64,000 bases of DNA from an uncultured Bacteroidales bacterium (GTDB lineage Bacteria; Bacteroidota; Bacteroidia; Bacteroidales; Paludibacteraceae), in the NCBI GenBank assembly GCA_946403315.1, contig CAMIZK010000002.1, positions 1-64,000 of the forward strand, read 5' to 3'. The first letter of the stretch is position 1, and each line of letters opens with the position of its first letter. Below are positions 51,598 through 61,090 of the stretch, piece after piece. The notes under the pieces were generated by a model. It did not search any database. It was given only the letters and a program-made list of their open reading frames with translations, and was not told the DNA's origin. Both the position numbers and the translations under genes were made by a program.

Positions 51598-53859
51598 TTA
51601 CGCAAAGTCGGGAGAAATCTTCTCTAATTTCGCATGCGTCAGCAATAAGGTCTTTGTTCCCTGCGTGTCAAAACGGATCTCGATCTTATCGTTTTCGGTG
51701 ACTTCATCGCGATACACACGCACCACCGTTCCGACACCGAAAACGCGGTGGGATATTCTATCATCGGGTTTCCATTCCGATGATAGAATAGGCGAATGGT
51801 TATTGGCTAAAGGCGAATGGTTATTGGAGATTGGAGATTTGGGAGAAGTAGGCGTACTAGGAATCCTAGGAAGACTAGGGATCCTAGGGAGACTAGGAGC
51901 CGGTTCTCTTTTTTTCTCGATCTCAAAGAAGCGTTTATCGATATCGTTCAGGAAACGGGAATAGGAGTTAAAGGAGAAGGTGCCATTACGGAAGCGCTGG
52001 CGGGCAAAGGAGAGATGACATTGCTCCATGGCACGCGTAATCGCTACATAAAGTAAACGGCGCTCTTCTTCGATCTCCTGCGGTTTGATAGCAAACTGCG
52101 ACGGGAAGAGGTTTTCTTCCAGACCCACGATAAACACCACCGGAAACTCGAGACCTTTCGCCGCATGGACGGTCATCAGCGTCACCCGTTCCGTTGTATC
52201 CGCCAGGTTCTCATCCTGATCCGTTTGCAGACTGACTTCACTTAAGAAATCCGTGATCGGTGTATAATCGATGCCTTCGTTCGCCCGTTGTTCGACAAAC
52301 TCCCGAATGGCGTTTAACAACTCCTGCACGTTCTGTGCCCGGTCAATGCCTTCCTGTGTCCTGTCTATCGACAGCGCCGTCATCACACCCGACATCTTGA
52401 GCACATGTTCCGTGAACGCATAGGCATCCATCGTCTCACTCAAGTCATGGAAGCCGTCGATCATCTGTGCAAAGGTTTGCAGTTTCTTCTTTACCGCCGC
52501 ACCGACCTCCAATCCCGTCTCATCGGGGGAACGCATGACGTCCAAGTAACAACGATGATGCTCGATGGCATTTTCTGCCACTTTCCGCATCGTGGTATCC
52601 CCGATTCCTCTACCGGGAAAACCGACGATACGAAGCAAAGCTTCGTTATCCCGTGCATTGACCGCTAAACGAAGATATCCGAGAGCATCTTTGATCTCCT
52701 TGCGCTGGTAGAAAGAGGTGCCTCCGTAAATGCGATAAGGGATGTTCAGTTTTCGCAGTTCCCCTTCGATCACACGGCTTTGCGCATTCGTTCGATATAA
52801 GACAGCAAACGAGTCGTATCCTTTATGCCGCATTCGTTGGATCTTGGTCGCAACACCGAGTGCTTCGGTTCGATCGTCCATATAAGGTTGAAGCGACAAA
52901 GGCTGACCTTCTTCTTTCTCGGAAAAAACAGTCTTTTCGATCTGGTGTTGGTTCTTATGAATCAGCGCATTAGCAGCGTTAACGATATTCTGAGTAGAAC
53001 GGTAGTTTTGTTCCAGTTTGAAGAGTTTCGCCTGCGGATAGACTTGCCGGAAATTGAGGATATTCCGGATGTCGGCACCGCGGAAAGAATAGATACTCTG
53101 CGCATCGTCTCCGACGACACAGATGTTGTTCTGCGGTGCTGCCAGACGCTCTACCAGTTTGAACTGGATATAGTTCGTATCCTGGTACTCATCGACTAAG
53201 ATATACTGAAACTGCTGCTGGTATTTTTGCTTCACTTCCGGACTAATCTCCATTAATCGTAACATATTGATTAACAGATCGTCAAAGTCCATCGCGTTGG
53301 CCGCTTTCAGACGCGCTTCATAGAGGGAATAAACCGTGGATAGATCATACATCCGCATCTCCCTATCTTCTCGTAACAACTGCTGGTTCAGTCCATAATC
53401 CCGGGGACCGATTCCGCTGTTCTTGGCCATGGAGATGCGACTCAGCACCGCTGCCGGTTTATATATTTTTTCATCCAGGCCCTGCTCCTTACAGATGGCT
53501 TTGATCACCGATTTCGAATCCGTGGTGTCGTAGATCGAGAAATCCCGCGTGTATCCTAAAATATCCGCATACGGGCGTATGAGACGCGTACACGTAGAGT
53601 GGAAAGTGCCCATCATGAGATAGCGTGCTTCTTCTCCCACCAACTTCTGGATACGCTCTTTCATCTCCCGGGCAGCTTTGTTGGTGAAAGTAAGTGCCAT
53701 GATTCGATTTGCCGGAACACCCTGCTGCAACAGATAAGCGATGCGGTAGGTCAGCACCCTCGTCTTACCCGATCCGGCACCCGCTACAATGAGCGAGGCA
53801 CCTTCCGTATATGTCACCGCATCCCGTTGGGAAGCGTTCAACTGGTCCAAAAAATCCAT
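51598..53859 (-). CDS. UvrD/PcrA-type ATP-dependent DNA helicase
   Basis: LNASQRDAVTYTEGASLIVAGAGSGKTRVLTYRIAYLL; ILVDEYQDTNYIQ; VVGDDAQSIYSFRGADIRNIL; MTVHAAKGLEFPVVF. Confidence 0.96.
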   Translation of the reverse strand: MDFLDQLNASQRDAVTYTEGASLIVAGAGSGKTRVLTYRIAYLLQQGVPANRIMALTFTNKAAREMKERIQKLVGEEARYLMMGTFHSTCTRLIRPYADILGYTRDFSIYDTTDSKSVIKAICKEQGLDEKIYKPAAVLSRISMAKNSGIGPRDYGLNQQLLREDREMRMYDLSTVYSLYEARLKAANAMDFDDLLINMLRLMEISPEVKQKYQQQFQYILVDEYQDTNYIQFKLVERLAAPQNNICVVGDDAQSIYSFRGADIRNILNFRQVYPQAKLFKLEQNYRSTQNIVNAANALIHKNQHQIEKTVFSEKEEGQPLSLQPYMDDRTEALGVATKIQRMRHKGYDSFAVLYRTNAQSRVIEGELRKLNIPYRIYGGTSFYQRKEIKDALGYLRLAVNARDNEALLRIVGFPGRGIGDTTMRKVAENAIEHHRCYLDVMRSPDETGLEVGAAVKKKLQTFAQMIDGFHDLSETMDAYAFTEHVLKMSGVMTALSIDRTQEGIDRAQNVQELLNAIREFVEQRANEGIDYTPITDFLSEVSLQTDQDENLADTTERVTLMTVHAAKGLEFPVVFIVGLEENLFPSQFAIKPQEIEEERRLLYVAITRAMEQCHLSFARQRFRNGTFSFNSYSRFLNDIDKRFFEIEKKREPAPSLPRIPSLPRIPSTPTSPKSPISNNHSPLANNHSPILSSEWKPDDRISHRVFGVGTVVRVYRDEVTENDKIEIRFDTQGTKTLLLTHAKLEKISPDFA

Positions 53860-53868
53860 AATCGGGCA

Positions 53869-53916
53869 CAAAATTACAAAAAAACTTGCATATATGCAAA
53901 AAAATTTGTAATTTTG
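53869..53916. promoter_or_regulatory. Symmetric divergent promoter between the helicase and RNA methyltransferase genes
   Basis: CAAAATTAC...TTGCATATATGCAA...GTAATTTTG, both -7 boxes equidistant from the palindrome centre. Confidence 0.8.
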
Positions 53917-53933
53917 CACCAAATTTGCGAAAA

Positions 53934-55301
53934 ATGTTACCGGTTGAGTTCATAGAATCGATGCATCAGCAGATGGGTAATGAAGCCGAACTGCTGATTC
54001 GGGCACTGGAAACGGAGCCTGTTACCTCGATTCGGCTCAACACCAAACTGGATGTGCTGACTTTTGAAGGCGAGCCGGAAGAAGTGCCATGGCATATCGA
54101 CGGGTATTATCTGAGTCAACGGCCGCAATTCACCCTTGATCCCTTATTCCACGCCGGTTGTTACTATGTGCAGGAAGCGAGTTCGATGTTCATTCAGCAG
54201 ATTCTGGAACAATACGTCGATACGTCGTCTATCGTGCTGGATCTGTGTGCGGCCCCCGGAGGCAAGAGTACGCTGATCAGTGAGTTTCTCGGCGGAGACG
54301 GACTGCTGTTAAGCAACGAAGTGGTGCGTCAACGCGTGTTCATCTTATCGGAGAACATCCAGAAATGGGGCAACGGCAACACCGTCGTGACGCATAACAC
54401 GGCGGAAGAGTACGGCGAACGATGCAAGCATCTGTTTGACTGCATCTTAGTCGATGCGCCCTGTTCCGGTGAAGGTATGTTCCGTAAAGATGAACAGGCA
54501 CGGAACGAGTGGAGTCTCAAGGCTGTCAAGGCTTGTGCAGAACGGCAACGGAGTATCTTGATGGATGTCTGGGATGCGCTCAAACCCGGTGGAATACTGA
54601 TCTATTCGACCTGCACGTTTAACCAGGAAGAGAACGAGAAGAACGTGGAGTGGTTAGCCGAGACGCTGGGTGCCGAAGTGCTGCCTGTCGATTATGATCC
54701 GACGTGGGGTATCACCGAAGGAACGGTAGGTTACCATTTCTATCCGCATAAGACCAAAGGCGAAGGATTCTATGTTTGCGCGTTGCGGAAACTCGAGGCG
54801 AATGGCGAATGGACGAATGGCGAATGGGCTAATGGACGAAGGGCGAATGGACGAAAGGCGAAAGAGACGAACCTGCAGCACCCGGAATATATGCCGGTCA
54901 TGCGGAGCTGGTTACAGCATCCGGACGATTGGGCCATTCGGTATTCGGACCGTTTTGCGACGGCTTATCCGTTTAAGTTCAAAGAGATCATCGATTGGTT
55001 GAGTACGCAGTTAACCTGTATCTCGACGGGATTCGGTTTAGGCGAAGAGCGCGGAAAGGGCATCGCGCCGCAGCATAGTCTATCTATGACGAAAGACCTC
55101 CGTAAGGAAGCCTTTCCGAATGTCGCGTTGACGCGTGAACAAGCACTCAGTTATTTGCGGACCGAGGCTTTGGCTTTGAATGATGTCCCACTCGGCCTCG
55201 TCCTTTTGACCTATGAGGGTGTCCCCCTTGGTTTCGCGAAGAATGTCGGGAACCGCCTGAATAACCTTTACCCGAATGAGTGGAGGATTCGGAAGCTTTA
55301 G
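53934..55301 (+). CDS. NOL1/NOP2/Sun-family rRNA m5C methyltransferase (RsmF-like)
   Basis: VLDLCAAPGGKSTLISEFL; LVDAPCSGEGMFRKD; LKPGGILIYSTCTFNQEENE. Confidence 0.93.
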   Translation: MLPVEFIESMHQQMGNEAELLIRALETEPVTSIRLNTKLDVLTFEGEPEEVPWHIDGYYLSQRPQFTLDPLFHAGCYYVQEASSMFIQQILEQYVDTSSIVLDLCAAPGGKSTLISEFLGGDGLLLSNEVVRQRVFILSENIQKWGNGNTVVTHNTAEEYGERCKHLFDCILVDAPCSGEGMFRKDEQARNEWSLKAVKACAERQRSILMDVWDALKPGGILIYSTCTFNQEENEKNVEWLAETLGAEVLPVDYDPTWGITEGTVGYHFYPHKTKGEGFYVCALRKLEANGEWTNGEWANGRRANGRKAKETNLQHPEYMPVMRSWLQHPDDWAIRYSDRFATAYPFKFKEIIDWLSTQLTCISTGFGLGEERGKGIAPQHSLSMTKDLRKEAFPNVALTREQALSYLRTEALALNDVPLGLVLLTYEGVPLGFAKNVGNRLNNLYPNEWRIRKL

Positions 55302-56421
55302 AGGCTAAAGGCGAAGGGTTAGAGGCTAAAGATAAAAATCTCTCGATTCTTTTCCAATAACGTATATCGTCCGGTGACACGAGTGTCATCGCTTCTCCGC
55401 TGTTCTCGGCACGGGCCGTTCTACCGATACGATGGACATAATCTTCGGGATCATGCGGCACGTCGTAGTTGATGACTAACGGCACATCCGTCACGTCGAT
55501 TCCACGAGCCACAACGTCAGTGGCTACCAGCACATCGATCTTTCCGTTCCGGAAATCCAACATGACCTGATCGCGTTCGTGTTGCTCGAGATCGGAATGC
55601 ATCGCGTGCGCATCTATATGGATTGCGCGTAACGTGCGCGTGAGATCTTTTACTTTTTGCTTCTTGCCGGCAAACACGATCACTTTCTTCAGGTCCTTAC
55701 CTTCCAACATCGCCTGCACTTTTGCCGGTTTTTCTCCTTCATCCACAAACTCGTGCATCTGTTTGATCGTTTCCGGCGGACGGGAGACGGCAATCTGCAC
55801 TTCCACGGGGTCATGCATGATGGCTTTCGCCATGCGACGGATATTCTCCGGCATCGTGGCTGAGAACATAATGGTCTGACGGTTCTTGGGTAACTTCCGC
55901 ACGATGGTCATGATATCGTCATAGAATCCCATGTCTAACATGCGGTCGGCTTCATCGAGAATGAAGTACTTGACACCGGAGAAATCGATGTTATAGATAT
56001 TCATTTGCGAGAGCAACCGACCCGGTGTAGCGATGACGATATCCGCACCGCGTTGCAGACCTGTCACCTGCGTTCCCCAGGCACCGTTGTCTTTTCCGCC
56101 GTAGATAGCGACGGACGAGAAAGGTACGTAAAAACCAAATCCCTCCATCTGCTGGTCAATCTGCTGCGCCAATTCCCGAGTAGGCGCCATGATGATGGCG
56201 TTCAGTTTATCGGGATCATGGTCGTCAAAAGCGAGGTTGGTCAATAACGGCAAGATATAGGCGGCGGTCTTACCGGTTCCCGTTTGGGCACAGGCAATGA
56301 CATCGTGACCGTCCAAGATCACGGGTATCGCCTTTTCCTGCACAGGGGTACATTCATCGAAATGCATGTCCCACAGGGCGTCTAAGACTTCGTCTGATAA
56401 TGCGAGTTCGTCGAAGTACAT
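55147..56421 (-). CDS. DEAD-box RNA helicase (RhlE-type)
   Basis: IACAQTGTGKTAAYILPLL; YFILDEADRMLDMGF; MFSATMP; VLVATDVVARGIDV; YVHRIGRTARA. Confidence 0.95.
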   Translation of the reverse strand: MYFDELALSDEVLDALWDMHFDECTPVQEKAIPVILDGHDVIACAQTGTGKTAAYILPLLTNLAFDDHDPDKLNAIIMAPTRELAQQIDQQMEGFGFYVPFSSVAIYGGKDNGAWGTQVTGLQRGADIVIATPGRLLSQMNIYNIDFSGVKYFILDEADRMLDMGFYDDIMTIVRKLPKNRQTIMFSATMPENIRRMAKAIMHDPVEVQIAVSRPPETIKQMHEFVDEGEKPAKVQAMLEGKDLKKVIVFAGKKQKVKDLTRTLRAIHIDAHAMHSDLEQHERDQVMLDFRNGKIDVLVATDVVARGIDVTDVPLVINYDVPHDPEDYVHRIGRTARAENSGEAMTLVSPDDIRYWKRIERFLSLASNPSPLASKASESSTHSGKGYSGGSRHSSRNQGGHPHRSKGRGRVGHHSKPKPRSANN

Positions 56422-57966
56422 TTATTTTTCCCAGCCTTCAAAAACTTCTGATCCGTAAATATTATTCTCGTCAGCATCGTGGAGCGGTGCCCATAGTTGC
56501 GCAAAGAACGGATTCTGCTTTGCTACCTCATCCCAATGCCAAGGAATCTGTTTCTCTTTCGGTTCATGCGCATACGGGTACGGCATATCGAAGGGTGACC
56601 AGTGACCGCCTAAGAGGATGAGACGTCTGCCGGCTTTGAAGGTATTCCCGTTCGCATCTTCCCACATGTCATTGCCTAAGTACTTACCACCCCGGAATGC
56701 AGCAGCCTTGTTGAGTTCGGCATCGGTGAGCGTATCGATATCCTTGGTTTCATCCCAACCGTGGTCCAACAAGACAGGTGTCTCACTGTTATGAGACACA
56801 TCGAAATGCTTCCAATCCGGGATCTGCTTGTACGCTTCCAGCGAACCATAATACGCATGGATACGCGGTTCGATATTGTTTTTGATCCACCATTGGGTTC
56901 CATGTTCCTTACTGTTCGCCATGAAACGCATCGCTAACTTGACGCAATGCGGGAGGAGTTTGGCGATGTGGGTTTTGGACGCAAACTTAATGCCGGCAGG
57001 TAAAGACTTCGCTTTCGCCATTTGCGCGAAATACTCCTTCACGGGTACGTTGGCACGGAAATGGAGGAATTCTTCCAATTTATCCCCGTCAATGTACCAC
57101 ATGCCGTGGAAATTACGGGTAGTGAACCAGTTGGCATTGAAGATCTTCTCCGGTCTCGGACAACCGATACAGTCTAATAGCAGACGCTCAAACTCATAGT
57201 TTGACAAACGGTACTCGGCACCGGAACCGATGTTATAGTAGTTATTCCAGAAAGCTTTCGGCACTTCGGGACGGCAAACGCGTTCCAACAACCTACCGCT
57301 GTCTTCCACCGTTGCCCATTCGAGGACACCACGAATCGGCACATGGAACATGATCGGGTCGTAGTTCTTGAGAATCGCCGGGTAGAGGATTCCCGATTGA
57401 CGGAGTGACACCCAGGTCTTAATGCCGGAATCGGTGATGATCCGTTCCGCCTGCGCTTTGGTGAGTCCGTAATGATCGTACGCCGACACACAGATCGGAT
57501 CACCGGCTCTACCCCAATGGAGGGGTTCCCGGCGATCCCCCATCTGGGCCACCGAACCGATATAGACCACTTTCGGTTGTTTGTCTTCCGGCTGCGCCAA
57601 CACCGCTTTCGTCACATATTCAGCGGCTGAGATATTGGTGCGCAAGGTTGCTTTCGGACGATAATCGGCTTGCGGCGACACCATACCACCTACGTGCAGC
57701 ACGATATCGGCGCCCGTGACGCCTTTCAGGACATCGTCATATTTGGTGAGGTCACCCCAGATAATGGTTAATGGCGAATGGTTAGCGGCTAATGGGGCCA
57801 GCAGCTCTTTGTTTTTCTTACTCGGACGAGCTAAGATACGCAAGTCATAGTTCTCGGGATACTTGAGTATCTCCATCATTCCGGCATATCCCATCGTGCC
57901 GGTGGCTCCTGTTAAGAAAACTGTTGTTTTCTTAGCCCAATGGGCACGATTAACTTCGTTTTGCAT
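56422..57966 (-). CDS. NAD-dependent epimerase/dehydratase family protein
   Basis: TVFLTGATGTMGYAGMMEIL; GADIVLHVGGMVSP; VVYIGSVAQMGDR; YDHYGLTKAQAER. Confidence 0.85.
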   Translation of the reverse strand: MQNEVNRAHWAKKTTVFLTGATGTMGYAGMMEILKYPENYDLRILARPSKKNKELLAPLAANHSPLTIIWGDLTKYDDVLKGVTGADIVLHVGGMVSPQADYRPKATLRTNISAAEYVTKAVLAQPEDKQPKVVYIGSVAQMGDRREPLHWGRAGDPICVSAYDHYGLTKAQAERIITDSGIKTWVSLRQSGILYPAILKNYDPIMFHVPIRGVLEWATVEDSGRLLERVCRPEVPKAFWNNYYNIGSGAEYRLSNYEFERLLLDCIGCPRPEKIFNANWFTTRNFHGMWYIDGDKLEEFLHFRANVPVKEYFAQMAKAKSLPAGIKFASKTHIAKLLPHCVKLAMRFMANSKEHGTQWWIKNNIEPRIHAYYGSLEAYKQIPDWKHFDVSHNSETPVLLDHGWDETKDIDTLTDAELNKAAAFRGGKYLGNDMWEDANGNTFKAGRRLILLGGHWSPFDMPYPYAHEPKEKQIPWHWDEVAKQNPFFAQLWAPLHDADENNIYGSEVFEGWEK

Positions 57967-57994
57967 TTTATATTTGAGATTTTAGATTTGTGAT

Positions 57995-59608
57995 TTATTC
58001 TTTCATTTTATGCATCCAGGCTGTCATCTTGTTAAAGCGTTCCCGGGCATTGCGACGCATCTCGGCACGCCATAACGCTTCTTCTTCCGCCTCATTGGTC
58101 ATCTGTTGGTAGGTCTTTTCCGCATCTTTGTCACTGATAACGAGCAGTTGGTCACCTACCGCTAACGAACTGGCACCTGTCGGGACGAAGAAGTCTTCTC
58201 CCCGGCGCACCATGATGATGAGCGTACGCGGCGGGATCTTGATCTCTCGTAAGGTGTTTCCGTTCTCTATCATATCTGCCGTCACTTCCACTTCCCGTGC
58301 CGAGGATTGGATCTCTTCGGGTAAGTCCATGTCGAAATGTTCCAAAGACCGCTCCTCTTCACGAGGTTCATTCAGGTTCAGTTTCTTAGCCACCACCGTC
58401 AAAGTGGTACCCTGTGCCAAGAGCGAAACAATCGTGCAGAGGAAGACGATGTCAAAAATCATATCGGCACCCGGCACACCATTGGCCTTACACATGATAG
58501 CGAAGATGATGGGTACCGCACCGCGTAATCCTACCCAACTGAGCATGATCTTATCGCGTTGGCGATACTTGCGGAACGGTAACATACAGAGCCATACGGC
58601 CACCGGTCGGGAGATGCAGATCATGACAATACTGATGATGATACAAGGCAACCAAACGTGGTAATCCAACAGATGGGTCGGTTCCACCATCAGACCCAAC
58701 ATCAAGAACATCACCAACTGGCTTAACCAGGTGAGACCATTAAAGAACGAACGCGTCTGCTGTTTCCGGGTGAACTTATTGTTTCCGATAATCAAACCGC
58801 CTACATACACGGCGAGATACGTGTTTCCTTGTAAGTAATAGGTGACGGAGAAGATGAAGATACACGCCGTCAGCACCATGATCGGGTACAGCGACTCATT
58901 GCCTAACTTCACCCGTCGCATCAACTGCACCAGACCTTCACCGAACGCCAGACCTAACACCGTTCCCATCACCAACTGGATCACGATATTCTGGATGATC
59001 GGTAGCGCCGTCACCGAGCCTGTACCGCCATTCCCTTCCAGACTTACCACCACACCGATCAGGGTGCTGGTGAGCACATAGGCCATGGGGTCATTGGCAC
59101 CGGATTCCAATTCCAACAACGGCCGTAGGTTATGCTTGAGACCGATCCCGTTGGTGCGTAAGATGGAGAAGACGCTGGCACTGTCGGTACTGGACATCGT
59201 GGCGGCCATGAGGAGCGCTAACCAGATCGAGACACTATACACCGCACTGATCCAACCGAAGATGACGTAGATGATCAGACCCGTTACGACGCAGGTGATA
59301 AGTACGCCTAATGTAGCCAAGGTGACACCGGGTGCCAACACCGATTTGATGTCGCTTAACCGCGTCTCCATACCACCGGTGAACAGGATGATACACATCG
59401 CCAAGGTACTGAGGGCCTGTGCGTTTCCGGTGTCTATCTCGATCCCTTTGGTGCCTAACAACGAGGCGATACCATGGGAACCGAAGAACATACCTACTGC
59501 CAGGAAAAGCAGCAGAGCCGGTACACCGTATTTATATCCGATCTTATCGGCAAAAATACTGACGAAGAACAGCAGCGAAAGAACTAAAAGAACTAATTCT
59601 ACTTGCAT
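57995..59608 (-). CDS. K+/H+ antiporter, CPA1 family with TrkA-C-like domain
   Basis: Multi-TM CPA fold (GIGLKHNLRPLLELESGANDPMAYVLTSTLI; SWVGLRGAVPIIFAI), C-term MIENGNTLREIKIPPRTLIIMVRRGEDFFVPTGASSLAVGDQLLVI. Confidence 0.92.
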   Translation of the reverse strand: MQVELVLLVLSLLFFVSIFADKIGYKYGVPALLLFLAVGMFFGSHGIASLLGTKGIEIDTGNAQALSTLAMCIILFTGGMETRLSDIKSVLAPGVTLATLGVLITCVVTGLIIYVIFGWISAVYSVSIWLALLMAATMSSTDSASVFSILRTNGIGLKHNLRPLLELESGANDPMAYVLTSTLIGVVVSLEGNGGTGSVTALPIIQNIVIQLVMGTVLGLAFGEGLVQLMRRVKLGNESLYPIMVLTACIFIFSVTYYLQGNTYLAVYVGGLIIGNNKFTRKQQTRSFFNGLTWLSQLVMFLMLGLMVEPTHLLDYHVWLPCIIISIVMICISRPVAVWLCMLPFRKYRQRDKIMLSWVGLRGAVPIIFAIMCKANGVPGADMIFDIVFLCTIVSLLAQGTTLTVVAKKLNLNEPREEERSLEHFDMDLPEEIQSSAREVEVTADMIENGNTLREIKIPPRTLIIMVRRGEDFFVPTGASSLAVGDQLLVISDKDAEKTYQQMTNEAEEEALWRAEMRRNARERFNKMTAWMHKMKE

Positions 59609-59617
59609 CGGACGGCT

Positions 59618-60040
59618 TTATTTCAATTCAAAGAAAAACTCGTCGAAGATCTCCTTCCACGCATCTTTCTCCCGATATCCCTTTAACATCAGCGGTTTGC
59701 CGTCAGCACGGATCAGCAGAATCGTCGGGTAGGAATTGACACCTAACACATATGCCAGATCCGAGTTCTTCTCACAATCGATCTTGTAAAAATCAATCTG
59801 ACCTTTGAACTCTTTGGCTAATGCGTCAAAGATCGGTTCCTGCCGTTTGCACCAACCGCACCAACTGGTAGAAAAATCCACCAGGCAGGCACGCTCGCCT
59901 TTAAACGCCCAACCTTCGTCAGACTTATAGTCAAAAACGCGTTCACGGAAGATCTCTCCGCTAATCTCTTTCACGTTCTGCGCCATGCTCGGTACAACCA
60001 GCAGCAGGCCTAACAGAATGGTAACAAATAACCTTTTCAT
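59618..60040 (-). CDS. Thioredoxin-fold secreted protein
   Basis: Signal peptide; CLVDFSTSWCGWCKRQEPIFDALAKEF. Confidence 0.92.
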   Translation of the reverse strand: MKRLFVTILLGLLLVVPSMAQNVKEISGEIFRERVFDYKSDEGWAFKGERACLVDFSTSWCGWCKRQEPIFDALAKEFKGQIDFYKIDCEKNSDLAYVLGVNSYPTILLIRADGKPLMLKGYREKDAWKEIFDEFFFELK

Positions 60041-61068
60041 ATTGTTTTGTTTTTTATCGTATACAGTTTATGACCGTCCACGGTCTCATAATCATCGGGT
60101 AAATCGATCTTAGGTGCCGGCACACCATCGCCGATCGTTAGTTCCGGAGCCACTTCTACATGGATCTCATCCCATATACCTGTTTGCAAAATATGTGCCA
60201 AAAGGGAGGTTCCACCTTCCACTAATATCGAATGGATATTGCGTTTCGCCAAATCGGAGAGGATGAACGGCCAATCGGTGCGCTCCCGATAGACGATTGT
60301 CTCGGAGTCATCGGAGAAAATCCGGGCATCAGAAGGGATCCGGTTATGGCGGTCCAAGGTCACCCGAATGGGGTTTCGACCTTTCCAATGGGTGTTCAGC
60401 AGACGCGGATTATCCAGCAGCACCGTGTTCGTTCCCACCATAATCGCCATATTCTCGGCACGCATGCGATGAACGATCTCTTTCGTTGCAGGTGTGGAGA
60501 TAGCCAAGGCAGACTTGATTGGTAATTGGTGATTGGTAATTGGTAATTGACGTTTCTTATCGATGAATCCGTCTGCTGTCTGTGCCCATTTGAGAATCAC
60601 ATACGGACGATGTTTCTCGTGCAGGCACAAGAACCGTTTATTGAGTTCCCGGCACTGCTCTTCCAGCACACCGACTATCACTTCTATCCCGGCATCACGA
60701 AGCATCTGTACACCCTTTCCTGCTACAAGCGGATTCGGATCTAACATCCCTACCACCACTCGGCCGACACCTTTTTCGATAATCAACTTCGCGCAAGGCG
60801 GTGTCTTGCCGTAATGGGAACAGGGTTCTAATGAAACAAAAAGCGTACAATCTTTATAACTTTCGCCTTTCGCCATTCGCCTTTCGGCCTCTGCGAAGCA
60901 GTTCACTTCCGCATGTCCTTCGCCGTATCGTTCGTGATAACCTTCTGCCAAGATCGCTCCATCGGAATTACGCACCAAGACCGCCCCCACCATGGGGTTC
61001 GGTGCCACAAAATACTGCCCTTTTTGAGCGATTTTGATACAATATGCAATATAATTTGCGTATTCCAT
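60037..61068 (-). CDS. ribD: Bifunctional riboflavin deaminase/reductase
   Basis: APNPMVGAVLVRN; GHAEVNCFAEAE; LFVSLEPCSHYGKTPPCAKLIIEKGVGRVVVGMLDPNP. Confidence 0.95.
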   Translation of the reverse strand: MEYANYIAYCIKIAQKGQYFVAPNPMVGAVLVRNSDGAILAEGYHERYGEGHAEVNCFAEAERRMAKGESYKDCTLFVSLEPCSHYGKTPPCAKLIIEKGVGRVVVGMLDPNPLVAGKGVQMLRDAGIEVIVGVLEEQCRELNKRFLCLHEKHRPYVILKWAQTADGFIDKKRQLPITNHQLPIKSALAISTPATKEIVHRMRAENMAIMVGTNTVLLDNPRLLNTHWKGRNPIRVTLDRHNRIPSDARIFSDDSETIVYRERTDWPFILSDLAKRNIHSILVEGGTSLLAHILQTGIWDEIHVEVAPELTIGDGVPAPKIDLPDDYETVDGHKLYTIKNKTI

Positions 61069-61086
61069 TTTTTTTTACTATCTTTG
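61055..61086 (+). promoter_or_regulatory. Promoter of prmC, overlapping the ribD 5' end
   Basis: TTTG (61055-61058)-N20-TATCTTTG (61079-61086). Confidence 0.75.
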
Positions 61087-61090
61087 CAGC

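Noticed and set aside
54796-54868. Possible CRISPR or minisatellite locus
   Set aside because: Repeats are imperfect, very short and in frame within a methyltransferase gene; no spacer structure.
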